The translations under genes were made by a program, and so were the position numbers. This document shows, piece by piece, positions 25,458-33,670 of a stretch of 64,000 bases of DNA (positions are counted from its first letter, which is position 1; the number at the start of each line of letters is the position of its first letter). This DNA comes from RGIG4608 sp045643885 (GTDB lineage: Bacteria; Bacillota; Clostridia; Oscillospirales; CAG-272): NCBI GenBank assembly GCA_045643885.1, contig JAZRFY010000026.1:1-64000 (forward strand). Direction: 5' to 3'. Below the pieces are notes generated by a model. That model saw nothing but the letters and a program-made list of their open reading frames with translations. It was not told the origin of the DNA and did not search any database.

Positions 25458-26390
25458 ATGGCTGATTTAGTGAAGAAATCAAATAAAAACAGCATAATTG
25501 AATTACTCAGGTTCTTATTTGCACTCAACGTTTTGGTGTACCATGAGTTTCTTCCTTTTGAATCCTCTTATTTTGGACAGGGATGGCTTTCAGTTGAATT
25601 CTTCTTCATTCTTAGTGGATTCTTGTTTAATAAGACCTTTGAAAAAACTAAAAATATGTCCTATCTTGATGGATTCAAAACCATATTTAACACAAAGCTC
25701 AAGCCCTTGTTAGTGCCCATAATAATAGGACTTCTCTCAAATATTATCTTGAATATCATAGTAAAATATCACCCCTTAAAGATATGGAGATACCTTTGGT
25801 ATATTCCGGCTATGATGGCAATGTTTTTCTTATACACCGTTTTGAGAAGGTTGATAAAAAACGATAAAAGCTTTTTTGCAGTTGTTCTTTCAATCTTTAT
25901 TATCGCTACGATATTGAGATTCTCGGGCAATGATGCCTTGTATAGCTTTGACTATATCAGATCAGCTTCAATGGTATCGTTTGGCATATTGCTTGCAAGG
26001 CTTCCAAGATTTGAAATCAAAAGCAAATTGCTTTCGTGGCTGCTTTTTATCGTGGCTTTCGTTCCAACCTTTTTGATAATATGCTTCCGTCTTGGTGATA
26101 TGGAATGGTTTGGTGGTTTTAGGGGAATAGAGGCTATACTTAACCTTGTTTTGTATCCGTTTTTGATACTGACAGCCTTTAATCTCAACGTAAATTCCAG
26201 GATTTTGAGCTTTCTTGGTGCTATTAGCTTTGCTGTATATGCATATCAATGTCCTGCAAGATTGTTGGCTACTATAGGCCTTAAAAATTCATGGTTTTTG
26301 CTTTCCTTTATCTTTGGACTTGCAATAGTGGATTATCTTGCACGAAAATTTTATATGAAACGTTCAATGAAGAAAGTGAGTCTTACATAA
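25458..26390 (+). CDS. Acyltransferase family 3 integral membrane protein
   Basis: A 310-residue membrane protein with about nine to ten hydrophobic segments. The N-terminal IIELLRFLFALNVLVYHEF carries the family pattern with the His in helix 1, followed by VEFFFILSGFLFNKTFEK, another hallmark. Members move acyl groups (acetyl, succinyl) from the cytoplasm to extracellular polysaccharide, peptidoglycan or small molecules. The substrate is unknown. Its stop overlaps the next ATG by one base (TAATG), so it is coupled to the M28 peptidase. Confidence 0.85.
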   Translation: MADLVKKSNKNSIIELLRFLFALNVLVYHEFLPFESSYFGQGWLSVEFFFILSGFLFNKTFEKTKNMSYLDGFKTIFNTKLKPLLVPIIIGLLSNIILNIIVKYHPLKIWRYLWYIPAMMAMFFLYTVLRRLIKNDKSFFAVVLSIFIIATILRFSGNDALYSFDYIRSASMVSFGILLARLPRFEIKSKLLSWLLFIVAFVPTFLIICFRLGDMEWFGGFRGIEAILNLVLYPFLILTAFNLNVNSRILSFLGAISFAVYAYQCPARLLATIGLKNSWFLLSFIFGLAIVDYLARKFYMKRSMKKVSLT

Positions 26391-27325
26391 TGGATAATGC
26401 TACACACCTTGATTTTCTGAATAAAAGCTTTCCAATGAGAAAGACTGATAAAGAAAAACAAGATTTCAGAGATTACATAGTAAATACGTTAAATGAAAAG
26501 GGAATAGACACAAAAGTAGAAACAACCTGTGATAAGAAAAACAATAATATTGTTATCGGTGATCCTACTACTGCCAAGGCAGTATTTACTGCACATTACG
26601 ATACGCCTGCAAGATCACTCTTTCCCAATATTATGTTTCCTAAGCATAGACTTCTATACTATTTGTATCAGTTTTTGCCAATAATTTTGCTTCTTACAGT
26701 GTGCCTTTTGGTTTCATATGTCGTAGGTATCGTTATATTGAACGATACAACAATCTATGCACTCTTGTTCATGGTTCTTTATTACGGATTGTTCTTTTTG
26801 ATGATAAGAGCATTCAAAAACCCGAATAATTATAACGATAATACGTCCGGTGTTGCCACGGTTTTGAGCATCGTTGATTCACTCACCAAGGATGAGCTTA
26901 AAAACGTTGCATTTATTCTTTTTGATAATGAAGAAAAGGGAAAGAAGGGCTCTGCTGCATATTTTAAGGACCATTTTGAAGAAATGAAGGAACGTTTTCT
27001 TGTCAATTTTGACTGCGTAGGGAATGGAGATAACATAATTTTCATCGCACAAAAAGGTTCTGCTGATTCCGAAAAGTATGAGATTTTGAAGCATTCTTTT
27101 GAATTTACAGATAAATTCAGCGTTGATTTTTGTACACATAAAGAGGCAGATTCTAATTCCGACCACAAAAATTTTCCTTGTGGAGTAGCTTGTGTTGCTT
27201 GTAAAAAAGCAAAAAACGGTATAATTTATACACCCTATATACATACTCCAAAGGATGTAATTTCAAATAATTCCAATATTGACTTTATAGCTAAAAATAC
27301 AGTTGCATTTGTTCGCAAAATCTGA
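26390..27325 (+). CDS. M28-family zinc aminopeptidase with an internal membrane hairpin
   Basis: A 311-residue M28 peptidase. The metal and catalytic residues are in FTAHYDTP (His, Asp), NYNDNTSGVATVLS (bridging Asp), ILFDNEEKGKKGS (catalytic Glu and ligand Glu), NFDCVG (Asp) and YIHTPKD (final His). Between the first His and the bridging Asp two strongly hydrophobic segments are inserted, at about residues 90-113 and 120-142, which splits the catalytic domain by a membrane hairpin. The active site may face the cytoplasm or the outside. The start at 26390 overlaps the acyltransferase stop; earlier in-frame starts lie inside that gene and have no ribosome site. Confidence 0.85.
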   Translation: MDNATHLDFLNKSFPMRKTDKEKQDFRDYIVNTLNEKGIDTKVETTCDKKNNNIVIGDPTTAKAVFTAHYDTPARSLFPNIMFPKHRLLYYLYQFLPIILLLTVCLLVSYVVGIVILNDTTIYALLFMVLYYGLFFLMIRAFKNPNNYNDNTSGVATVLSIVDSLTKDELKNVAFILFDNEEKGKKGSAAYFKDHFEEMKERFLVNFDCVGNGDNIIFIAQKGSADSEKYEILKHSFEFTDKFSVDFCTHKEADSNSDHKNFPCGVACVACKKAKNGIIYTPYIHTPKDVISNNSNIDFIAKNTVAFVRKI

Positions 27326-27384
27326 CAGCTTTTGTTTAAAATCAACAAAGTTTGCCCGGATACACGCGAAGTTCACAAAATCTA

Positions 27385-27413
27385 TTGATTAAAAAATCAA
27401 CATATGATATAAT
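27385..27413 (+). promoter_or_regulatory. Sigma-A type promoter of the E2-like gene
   Basis: TTGATT (27385-27390), a 17-base spacer and TATAAT (27408-27413). Confidence 0.65.
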
Positions 27414-27447
27414 CAATTCAGTACGGTTGAAACTGTATGTTTTGTTG

Positions 27448-27502
27448 AATAATATTCAAAAATTATGAATATTATTAGGCTTTGGGTGTCTTAAATGACA
27501 CA
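27448..27502 (+). promoter_or_regulatory. Hairpin-rich leader of the E2-like gene
   Basis: The roughly 100-base leader holds a 10-bp stem, AATAATATTC (27448-27457) with GAATATTATT (27467-27476), and a 5-bp stem GTGTC/GACAC (27487-27502) that ends close to the GGAG ribosome site at 27509. A further weak stem lies around 27422-27438. It may tune translation; no known riboswitch was matched. Confidence 0.4.
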
Positions 27503-27518
27503 TAGAATGGAGAAAATA

Positions 27519-28403
27519 ATGGCTGAAAAGAAAAGAAAACGTCGTTGGGGTGATAGATCCGAAGGTAGATTGATCAGAACTATTGATCCCATATTCAGAA
27601 TCATGCCCTATATTATGACAAAGCGCAGTGATTCCCAAAACTTTTTTACTGAAAAGCTCGATATTTCCGAGGCGGAAAAGTTCTGCCGAGAGCAAACAAG
27701 AGCCGGTAAGAAGAATTTTTCTATGCTTCACGTTATTATTGCAGCTTACATCAGAGTTGTTTCACAGCGTCCCGCTATCAATAGATTTGTCAGCGGTCAG
27801 AAAATTTACGCAAGAAATAATATTGAAGTATTGATGACCATTAAGAAAAAGATGGCTCTTGACGGTGAAGAAACAAGTATCAAGGTTTGCTTTGAACCAA
27901 CAGATACTATCCACGATGTTTATGAAAAGTTCAATAAGGTAGTTGAAGAAAACAAGGGTGAAAGTGAAGATAACAACACGGACCGCTTTGTTAAGCTTTT
28001 GTATTACATACCCGGTTTTTTGCTTAAGTTTGTCGTTTGGTTGATTAAAACTCTCGACTATTACGGAATGCTTCCCAAGTCTATCATCAACCTTAGTCCT
28101 ATGCACGGATCTATGATCGTTACATCCATGGGTTCACTCGGTATTCGTCCCATTTACCATCATATTTATGACTTCGGTAACCTTCCTGTTTTCGTTGCCT
28201 ACGGCGCAAAGCAGCACGGAGTTAAAATGGATGACGAAGGCAACGTTAAGAAATACCGTTATATCGAGATGAAGGTAACTACCGATGAAAGAATCTGTGA
28301 CGGATACTACTATGCATCTGCTTTCAAGATGATGAAAAAGCTTTTCGAGAATCCCAGAGTTCTTGAAAATCCCCCCGAACAGGTAATTGAAGATATCGAT
28401 TAA
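27519..28403 (+). CDS. Stand-alone 2-oxoacid dehydrogenase E2 / CAT-fold protein lacking the catalytic His
   Basis: A 294-residue protein with the fold signature of the E2/CAT acyltransferase domain: SMLHVIIAAYIRVVSQRPAIN, NLSPMHGSMIVTSMGSLGI, NLPVFVAYG and a C-terminal TTDERICDGYYYASAF. In active E2 enzymes this last motif is DHRxxDG with His as the catalytic base; here His is Glu. There is no lipoyl domain and no E1/E3 gene nearby. A basic N-terminus (AEKKRKRRWGDRSEGR) precedes the domain. The start at 27519 is chosen for GGAG six bases upstream. It may bind CoA or an acyl ligand without classic transfer. Confidence 0.78.
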   Translation: MAEKKRKRRWGDRSEGRLIRTIDPIFRIMPYIMTKRSDSQNFFTEKLDISEAEKFCREQTRAGKKNFSMLHVIIAAYIRVVSQRPAINRFVSGQKIYARNNIEVLMTIKKKMALDGEETSIKVCFEPTDTIHDVYEKFNKVVEENKGESEDNNTDRFVKLLYYIPGFLLKFVVWLIKTLDYYGMLPKSIINLSPMHGSMIVTSMGSLGIRPIYHHIYDFGNLPVFVAYGAKQHGVKMDDEGNVKKYRYIEMKVTTDERICDGYYYASAFKMMKKLFENPRVLENPPEQVIEDID

Positions 28404-28411
28404 TATTATAA

Positions 28412-28440
28412 AAGATCCGACTCTTGTCGGATCTTTTTTT
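28412..28440 (+). terminator. Terminator after the E2-like gene
   Basis: AAGATCCGAC (28412-28421) with GTCGGATCTT (28426-28435), loop TCTT, then a T-run. Confidence 0.88.
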
Positions 28441-28524
28441 GCCAAATTTTGCTCAACCTCGGCTTGAATAAATCAAGCATTGCATAGTCAATACTTGTTA
28501 TAATCAAAAAAATACGGAGTGTTT

Positions 28525-29298
28525 ATGTATTATAATAAGGTTGAGATATGTGGGGTAAATACGTCAAAGCTTGAGGTGTTGAGCGACTCTGAAAAAAGAG
28601 AGCTTTTACTAAAAACAAAAAACGGTGATACCTTGGCACGGGAAAGACTCATTTATGGTAATTTACGACTTGTTTTAAGTATTATACAAAGATTTTTGAA
28701 TAGAAATGAGAACGTGGACGATCTGTTTCAGGTCGGCTGCTTAGGTCTTATCAAAGCAGTCGACAATTTCAATACAGAGCTGGATGTGAAGTTTTCGACC
28801 TATGCAGTTCCCATGATAATCGGAGAAATAAGAAGGTATCTTCGCGATAATAACAGCATTCGTATAAGTAGATCCCTAAGAGACCTGGCATACCATGCTT
28901 TAAGTGTCAGAGAGGAGCTTACAAGAACAAATGAAAACGATCCGACAATAGATCAAATATCGGATAAGCTTGGTGTTGCAAAGGAGATGGTTGTAAGAGC
29001 CATGGAGGCAATCGTAGCGCCAATATCGCTCTACGAACCCGTTTATAACGATAATGGAGATTCCTTGTTCGTGATTGACCAATTAAGTGATTCAACGTCG
29101 GGAGAAGAGGTGTGGCTTGAAAGCATAGCACTCAGAGAGGCAATGAATGTCTTGACCGAGCGCGAAAGATTAATAATAAGACTAAGATTTTTCAAAAATC
29201 GCACACAAATGGAGATAGCAACTGAAATAGGGATCTCCCAAGCACAGGTTTCCAGAATTGAAAAGAGCGCTCTTGAAAGAATGCGAAAGCAATTTTAA
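28525..29298 (+). CDS. sigG: Sporulation sigma factor SigG (late forespore)
   Basis: A 257-residue sigma-70-family factor. The N-terminus YYNKVEICGVNTSKL is the SigG signature. Region 2 (GNLRLVLSIIQRFLNR, VDDLFQVGCLGLIKAVDNF, KFSTYAVPMIIGEIRRYLRDN) is almost identical to Bacillus SigG/SigF proteins, and region 4 ends EIGISQAQVSRIEKSALERM. SigG directs transcription in the engulfed forespore, producing SASPs and germination proteins. ATG at 28525 lies five bases after GGAG; an in-frame GTG at 28519 overlaps that ribosome site. No sigma-F or sigma-G promoter could be assigned. spoIIIAA-AH, needed for SigG activity, is 29 kb away in the same window. Confidence 0.95.
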   Translation: MYYNKVEICGVNTSKLEVLSDSEKRELLLKTKNGDTLARERLIYGNLRLVLSIIQRFLNRNENVDDLFQVGCLGLIKAVDNFNTELDVKFSTYAVPMIIGEIRRYLRDNNSIRISRSLRDLAYHALSVREELTRTNENDPTIDQISDKLGVAKEMVVRAMEAIVAPISLYEPVYNDNGDSLFVIDQLSDSTSGEEVWLESIALREAMNVLTERERLIIRLRFFKNRTQMEIATEIGISQAQVSRIEKSALERMRKQF

Positions 29299-29386
29299 TA
29301 AATGAATTATCATAATTTATCTTTTTGCATAATATGTTAAGGAAGAAAGTCTATTTCTTCCTTATAACTTTTATGGAGGGTTAATT

Positions 29387-30223
29387 ATGCCGGATAATAG
29401 ATTTATATGTTCGGGCCCAGGTGTCAGCAAGGAAACTGTGTGCATCGAGGCAAATCGCGTCCTTGATTCATGTCGAGACAGGGATTGCTATGAGAATATT
29501 CAGGTGTTTTTGACTAATTACGGAAATGAGATTATCGAAAGAACTGGCAATATCAGGGTAAAGCATTCTTGTATTGCGTGGAGCAACGTAACTGTCGACC
29601 AGGTGGCATTTAATAAGGGATTCTATTCAGTAAACATTAGACTCTATATTAAGATAGTTTTTGAAGCTTGCCTGGTACCCGGAAGAGTGCAAGAATTTGA
29701 TGGTGTAGCTGTAATCGATAAAAACGTTGTTCTTTATGGTGGTGAAAGCAATCTGAACGTTTTCAAGAGTAACGGCACAAAGGGCTTTTGCGATGCTCCT
29801 GTTGAGGTTTGTTGCACCGAAGGCAATGTTCCAACTGCCATAGTTGAAGTAGTTGATCCAATTATTCTCAATGCTAAAATCATCGAAAAAAGGCATGATC
29901 ACCATTGTATTTGCTGCTGCTCTTGTTGTGATGTGCCCGAGCATGTTACTAATACCGTGAACGGTCAGCTTTGTGACGATGGCAATAGGATACTTGTAGT
30001 TTCTATCGGTATCTTTTCGGTTGTTCGCATTGTCCGTCCCGGTCAGTATCTGATTCAGGCAACTGAATACACAGTGCCCGATAAGGAATGCCTGTCGCGT
30101 TCGGAAGAGAATCCTTGTGAAATCTTCAGATGTATGGAATTTCCAGTTGATGAGTTTACTATGGGGCAAGGACCTGCGTTGCGTCCTTTAAATCACACCG
30201 ATAAGGGATGTGGATGTAAATAA
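29387..30223 (+). CDS. Very Cys-rich protein next to sigG, candidate spore-coat protein
   Basis: A 278-residue protein with 21 cysteines (about 7.5 percent), including a cluster HHCICCCSCCD near residue 175 and a CGCK C-terminus. The order is CSGPGVSKETVCIEANRVLDSC, a beta-rich core (NKGFYSVNIRLYIKIVFEACL, VVLYGGESNLNVFK), the Cys cluster, then SIGIFSVVRIVRPGQYLI and DKECLSRSEENPC. It has no signal peptide or membrane helix. It seems to belong to an uncharacterised clostridial family seen beside sigG, but that is from memory, not a search. The Cys richness and the position after sigG suggest a cross-linked spore layer component. GGAGG precedes the ATG. Confidence 0.75.
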   Translation: MPDNRFICSGPGVSKETVCIEANRVLDSCRDRDCYENIQVFLTNYGNEIIERTGNIRVKHSCIAWSNVTVDQVAFNKGFYSVNIRLYIKIVFEACLVPGRVQEFDGVAVIDKNVVLYGGESNLNVFKSNGTKGFCDAPVEVCCTEGNVPTAIVEVVDPIILNAKIIEKRHDHHCICCCSCCDVPEHVTNTVNGQLCDDGNRILVVSIGIFSVVRIVRPGQYLIQATEYTVPDKECLSRSEENPCEIFRCMEFPVDEFTMGQGPALRPLNHTDKGCGCK

Positions 30224-30225
30224 AG

Positions 30226-30254
30226 AAAGGCTGTTGCTTTTGCAACAGCCTTTT
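30226..30254. terminator. Bidirectional terminator between the Cys-rich gene and clpX
   Basis: AAAGGCTGTTGC with GCAACAGCCTTT around a TTTT loop (30226-30253), T-rich after it and A-rich before it, so it can stop both converging transcripts. Confidence 0.85.
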
Positions 30255-30257
30255 GTT

Positions 30258-31535
30258 TTATTTTAAGATGTATTTGGGCTCGGATTTGTTGATTACAGTA
30301 TCTCTTGTAATGATAATTGTTTCAATATCATCGCGGGAGGGAACCGTATACATGATGTTCATCATAAATCCTTCCATAATGGATCTGAGACCTCTTGCGC
30401 CCGTGTTCTGCTCCAATGCAAGCTCGGCAATTGCACTGATAGCATCTTCCTCGAATTCGATGTTGACGTTATCAATAGCAAAAAGCTTTGTATATTGCTT
30501 CAAAAGAGAGTTCCTGGGCTCAGTGATTATCTTTGTGAGAGCATGTTTATCAAGCTCATTAAGAGCAACGATAACAGGAATTCTACCCGTAAGCTCAGGG
30601 ATGATACCGTATTTAACGATATCGTGAGAGGTTACGTCCTTATAGATTCCGTCCTTTTTCTTTTCGCTCTTTTTCTTTACCTCACCGCCAAAGCCGATAA
30701 CGTTGTTGCCCTTTCGTTTTTCGATGATGGACTCAAGACCGTCGAACGCGCCGCCACAAATAAAGAGAATGTTTTCAGTATTGATCTGAATGAACTCCTG
30801 ATTGGGATGCTTTCTGCCTCCCTGAGGAGGAACGTTTGCAACAGTACCTTCAAGGATCTTAAGGAGTGCTTGCTGAACGCCTTCACCGGATACGTCGCGT
30901 GTAATGGAGCGATTTTCACTCTTTCTTGAGATCTTGTCGATTTCATCAATATAGATGATACCTTTTTCGGCCTTTTGAACGTCGTAATCAGCGGCCTGAA
31001 TAAGTCTTAAAAGGATGTTCTCAACGTCTTCACCTACGTAACCTGCCTCAGTAAGAGTGGTTGCATCAGCGATAGCAAAGGGAACCTGAAGTGTTTTTGC
31101 AAGTGTTTGAGCAAGGAATGTTTTACCTACACCTGTAGGGCCTATCAAAAGCACGTTGGACTTCTGAAGCTCAACACCGTCGATTTCCTTGTCGCTCTTG
31201 TCCTCATTTTTGGACAAGATACGCTTGTAGTGATTATAAACTGCTACTGAAAGTGCAACCTTTGCGTCATCCTGACCGATAACGTACTCGTCAAGAGTTT
31301 TCTTTATATCCTGGGGCTTTGGAAGCTCTGCAAGCTCAAGAGTCTCGCAAGGATCAGAAAAATCAGCAAGTGCCTCATCAATCATTTCTGAGCAAGTGTC
31401 TACGCAGAAATCACAAATATATACTCCGGTAGGAGAGGGAATTAAAAAATTAACTTGATTTTCTTGTCTTCCGCAGAAACAGCAATACCTTTTTGAGGTA
31501 TTGCCGTTTCCGTCGGGCTTTTTATTTTCAGCCAT
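30258..31535 (-). CDS. clpX: ATP-dependent Clp protease ATP-binding subunit ClpX
   Basis: A 425-residue ClpX. The N-terminal zinc-binding domain has CCFCGRQ and CDFCVDTC. The AAA+ core has Walker A GPTGVGKTFLAQ, Walker B IIYIDEIDK, and the pore and sensor segments including FICGGAFDGLE and GRIPVI. It unfolds tagged substrates and feeds them to ClpP, encoded 17 bases upstream. Length and motifs are typical. The operon order tig-clpP-clpX is the common bacterial one. Confidence 0.97.
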   Translation of the reverse strand: MAENKKPDGNGNTSKRYCCFCGRQENQVNFLIPSPTGVYICDFCVDTCSEMIDEALADFSDPCETLELAELPKPQDIKKTLDEYVIGQDDAKVALSVAVYNHYKRILSKNEDKSDKEIDGVELQKSNVLLIGPTGVGKTFLAQTLAKTLQVPFAIADATTLTEAGYVGEDVENILLRLIQAADYDVQKAEKGIIYIDEIDKISRKSENRSITRDVSGEGVQQALLKILEGTVANVPPQGGRKHPNQEFIQINTENILFICGGAFDGLESIIEKRKGNNVIGFGGEVKKKSEKKKDGIYKDVTSHDIVKYGIIPELTGRIPVIVALNELDKHALTKIITEPRNSLLKQYTKLFAIDNVNIEFEEDAISAIAELALEQNTGARGLRSIMEGFMMNIMYTVPSRDDIETIIITRDTVINKSEPKYILK

Positions 31536-31552
31536 AATATTTAACCTTTCAA

Positions 31553-32146
31553 TTACGCGTGCTTTTCGATAACCTTGTCAATGAGGCCGTAAGCAAGAGC
31601 TTCCTCAGCTGTCATATAGTTATCTCTTTCGGTGTCAATGGCTACTTGCTCAACGGATTTGCCTGTATTCTTTGCAAGGATAGCATTAAGTCTATCTCTT
31701 GTCTTAAGAATAAGCTCAGCCTGAATCTTGATATCGGTTGCCTGACCTTTTGCTCCGCCAAGGGGCTGGTGGATCATGATTTCACTGTTGGGGAGTGCAA
31801 ATCTCTTACCCTTAGTACCTGCAGAAAGGAGGAATGCTCCCATGCTGGCTGCCATGCCGATGCAAACGGTAGAAACGTCACACTTGATAAAATTCATAGT
31901 GTCATAAATAGCCATACCTGCAGTAACTGAACCACCGGGTGAGTTAATGTAAAAGGAAATATCTTTGTCGGGATCCTGCGCCTCAAGATAAAGGAGCTGA
32001 GCTACCACAAGGGAAGCAGTTGCATCGTTTACCTCGTCGGAGAGGAAAATAATACGGTCATTAAGGAGTCTTGAGAAAATGTCATAAGATCTTTCACCCC
32101 TGCCTGTCTGTTCAACTACCATTGGGACAAGCGAATTATTCATCAT
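31553..32146 (-). CDS. clpP: ATP-dependent Clp protease proteolytic subunit ClpP
   Basis: A 197-residue serine peptidase that forms the barrel for ClpX and other Clp ATPases. The catalytic Ser is in CIGMAASMGAFLLSAG, the His in EIMIHQPLGG and the Asp in DTERDNYMTAEEA. INSPGGSVTAGMAIYDTM forms the oxyanion region. AGGAGG lies upstream of a doubled start (ATGATG). Located between tig and clpX. Confidence 0.97.
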   Translation of the reverse strand: MMNNSLVPMVVEQTGRGERSYDIFSRLLNDRIIFLSDEVNDATASLVVAQLLYLEAQDPDKDISFYINSPGGSVTAGMAIYDTMNFIKCDVSTVCIGMAASMGAFLLSAGTKGKRFALPNSEIMIHQPLGGAKGQATDIKIQAELILKTRDRLNAILAKNTGKSVEQVAIDTERDNYMTAEEALAYGLIDKVIEKHA

Positions 32147-32174
32147 AAGTAATGACCTCCTAAAATAAATTTAA

Positions 32175-33578
32175 TTAAGCCTCTGTTGTTTCAGCAGCTT
32201 TCTTTGTTGTCTTTCTTGTCTTCTTTACGGGCTTTTCTTCGCCTTCAGAAGCTTCAGCTTCTGACTTGGGAGCTGCCTTCTTTGTTGACTTCTTCTTGGG
32301 AGCCTTTACAACTGCCTTTTCCTTAACGGAATCAAGAGCAAGCTGAACAGTCATATCTGCAGCGATAAGATCAGCGTCGATAGAAGCCTTAACCTGTTCA
32401 ACGTCGATGCCGTATGCTTCAGCAATTCTGCCATATTCAGCATTGATGCTTTCTTCAGAAGCCTTAAGGTTTTCAAGCTCAGCAATCTTTTCAAGAGCGA
32501 GTCTTGCCTTAACCTGCTTTTCAGCCTGGGGACGGAACTGAGCACGAAGTGTTTCGGGTGTCATACCTGTGTACTTGCAGTATGTCTGAAGATCAAGTCC
32601 CTGCATTCTGAGCTGGTTGTCATAGTCACGAACGAAATTGTCTGCTTCGTTTTCGAACATAGCTTCAGGAATCTCAGCCTCAAGCTTTTCGATAAGAGCA
32701 TCCATAAGCTGACCGTCAACAGCGGACTGAGCAGCTGCTTCGTGTCTCTTTTCGATTTTTGCCTTAAGATCTGCCTTGTATTCATCAAGTGTATCGAATT
32801 CAGATACGTCCTTAGCAAACTCATCGTCAAGCTCAGGAAGCTCAACCTTTGTGATTGCGTGAATCTTTACCTTGAATACGGAGGGCTTGCCTGCAAGGTC
32901 TTCAGCGTGGTATTCAGCGGGGAATGTAACGTTTACGTCGAACTCTTCATCAACGGAGTGACCAACGATCTGTTCCTCAAAGCCGGGGATGAACTGACCG
33001 GAGCCGAGCTTAAGAGCGTAGTCTTCACCCTTGCCACCGTCAAATGCAACGCCGTCAACAAAACCTTCGAAATCGATAACTGTTGTATCGCCAAGCTCAG
33101 CAGGACGATCGTTTGCATCGATTTCACGGCTGTTTCTTTCTCTGATAAGGTCAAGCTCCTTGCTGATTTCTTCATCAGTAACGGGAGCAACTTCCTTAGT
33201 TACTTCGATACCGTAGTAGCCTTCAATCTTAACTTCGGGCTTAACGAATACCTTAGCTGTGAAAACAACACCGTTATCGTCGAGAGAAAGAACGTCGATT
33301 TCGGGCTGTGCAACAGGCTCGATGCCTGCTTCTTTAATAGCTTCCTCGTAAGCAGAGGGAAGAATGTCGTTAAGAGCTGTGTCATAGAAGAAGCCCTTAC
33401 CGTACATTTTTTCAATCATTGCTCTGGGAGCTTTGCCTTTTCTGAATCCGGGAATGTTGATTTTGCCAACTTCCTTCTTGTAAGCGCGTTCGATAGCATT
33501 TTCAAATACGTCAGCCTCAACAGAGAAGTGAAGCTCAACCTTGCTACCTTCAAGTTTTTCGTTTTTAATCAATTTCAT
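32175..33578 (-). CDS. tig: Trigger factor with a Lys/Ala/Thr-rich C-terminal tail
   Basis: A 467-residue ribosome-bound chaperone and prolyl isomerase. The ribosome-binding signature is GFRKGKAPRAMIEKMYG near residue 45. The FKBP-like domain (DTTVIDFEGFVDGVAFDGG) follows at about 150-235, then the helical arms. After about residue 420 comes a tail of some 45 residues rich in Lys, Ala, Thr and Glu (APKKKSTKKAAPKSE; KKTRKTTKKA) that resembles histone-H1-type tails and is not part of the usual fold. ATG at 33578 follows GGAGG; an in-frame TTG at 33593 overlaps that ribosome site. First gene of the tig-clpP-clpX operon. Confidence 0.96.
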   Translation of the reverse strand: MKLIKNEKLEGSKVELHFSVEADVFENAIERAYKKEVGKINIPGFRKGKAPRAMIEKMYGKGFFYDTALNDILPSAYEEAIKEAGIEPVAQPEIDVLSLDDNGVVFTAKVFVKPEVKIEGYYGIEVTKEVAPVTDEEISKELDLIRERNSREIDANDRPAELGDTTVIDFEGFVDGVAFDGGKGEDYALKLGSGQFIPGFEEQIVGHSVDEEFDVNVTFPAEYHAEDLAGKPSVFKVKIHAITKVELPELDDEFAKDVSEFDTLDEYKADLKAKIEKRHEAAAQSAVDGQLMDALIEKLEAEIPEAMFENEADNFVRDYDNQLRMQGLDLQTYCKYTGMTPETLRAQFRPQAEKQVKARLALEKIAELENLKASEESINAEYGRIAEAYGIDVEQVKASIDADLIAADMTVQLALDSVKEKAVVKAPKKKSTKKAAPKSEAEASEGEEKPVKKTRKTTKKAAETTEA

Positions 33579-33614
33579 TTTGAAATCCTCCAAGATTTTT
33601 TACATACATTGCTT

Positions 33615-33643
33615 ATTATATATAAATTACAATAAAATGTCAA
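33615..33643 (-). promoter_or_regulatory. Consensus sigma-A promoter of tig-clpP-clpX
   Basis: Read leftward, TTGACA (33638-33643), a 17-base spacer and TATAAT (33615-33620), identical to consensus. No CIRCE or CtsR operator was seen, so the operon is probably constitutive. Confidence 0.85.
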
Positions 33644-33670
33644 GTTTTTTTTATAAAAACACTCAAAAAG

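Noticed and set aside
25334..28440. Mobile element carrying the acyltransferase, M28 and E2-like genes
   Set aside because: No transposase, integrase, terminal inverted repeats or tRNA attachment site were seen.
28404..28524. Sigma-F or sigma-G promoter of sigG
   Set aside because: No pair of elements with the right spacing could be assigned, so none is claimed.
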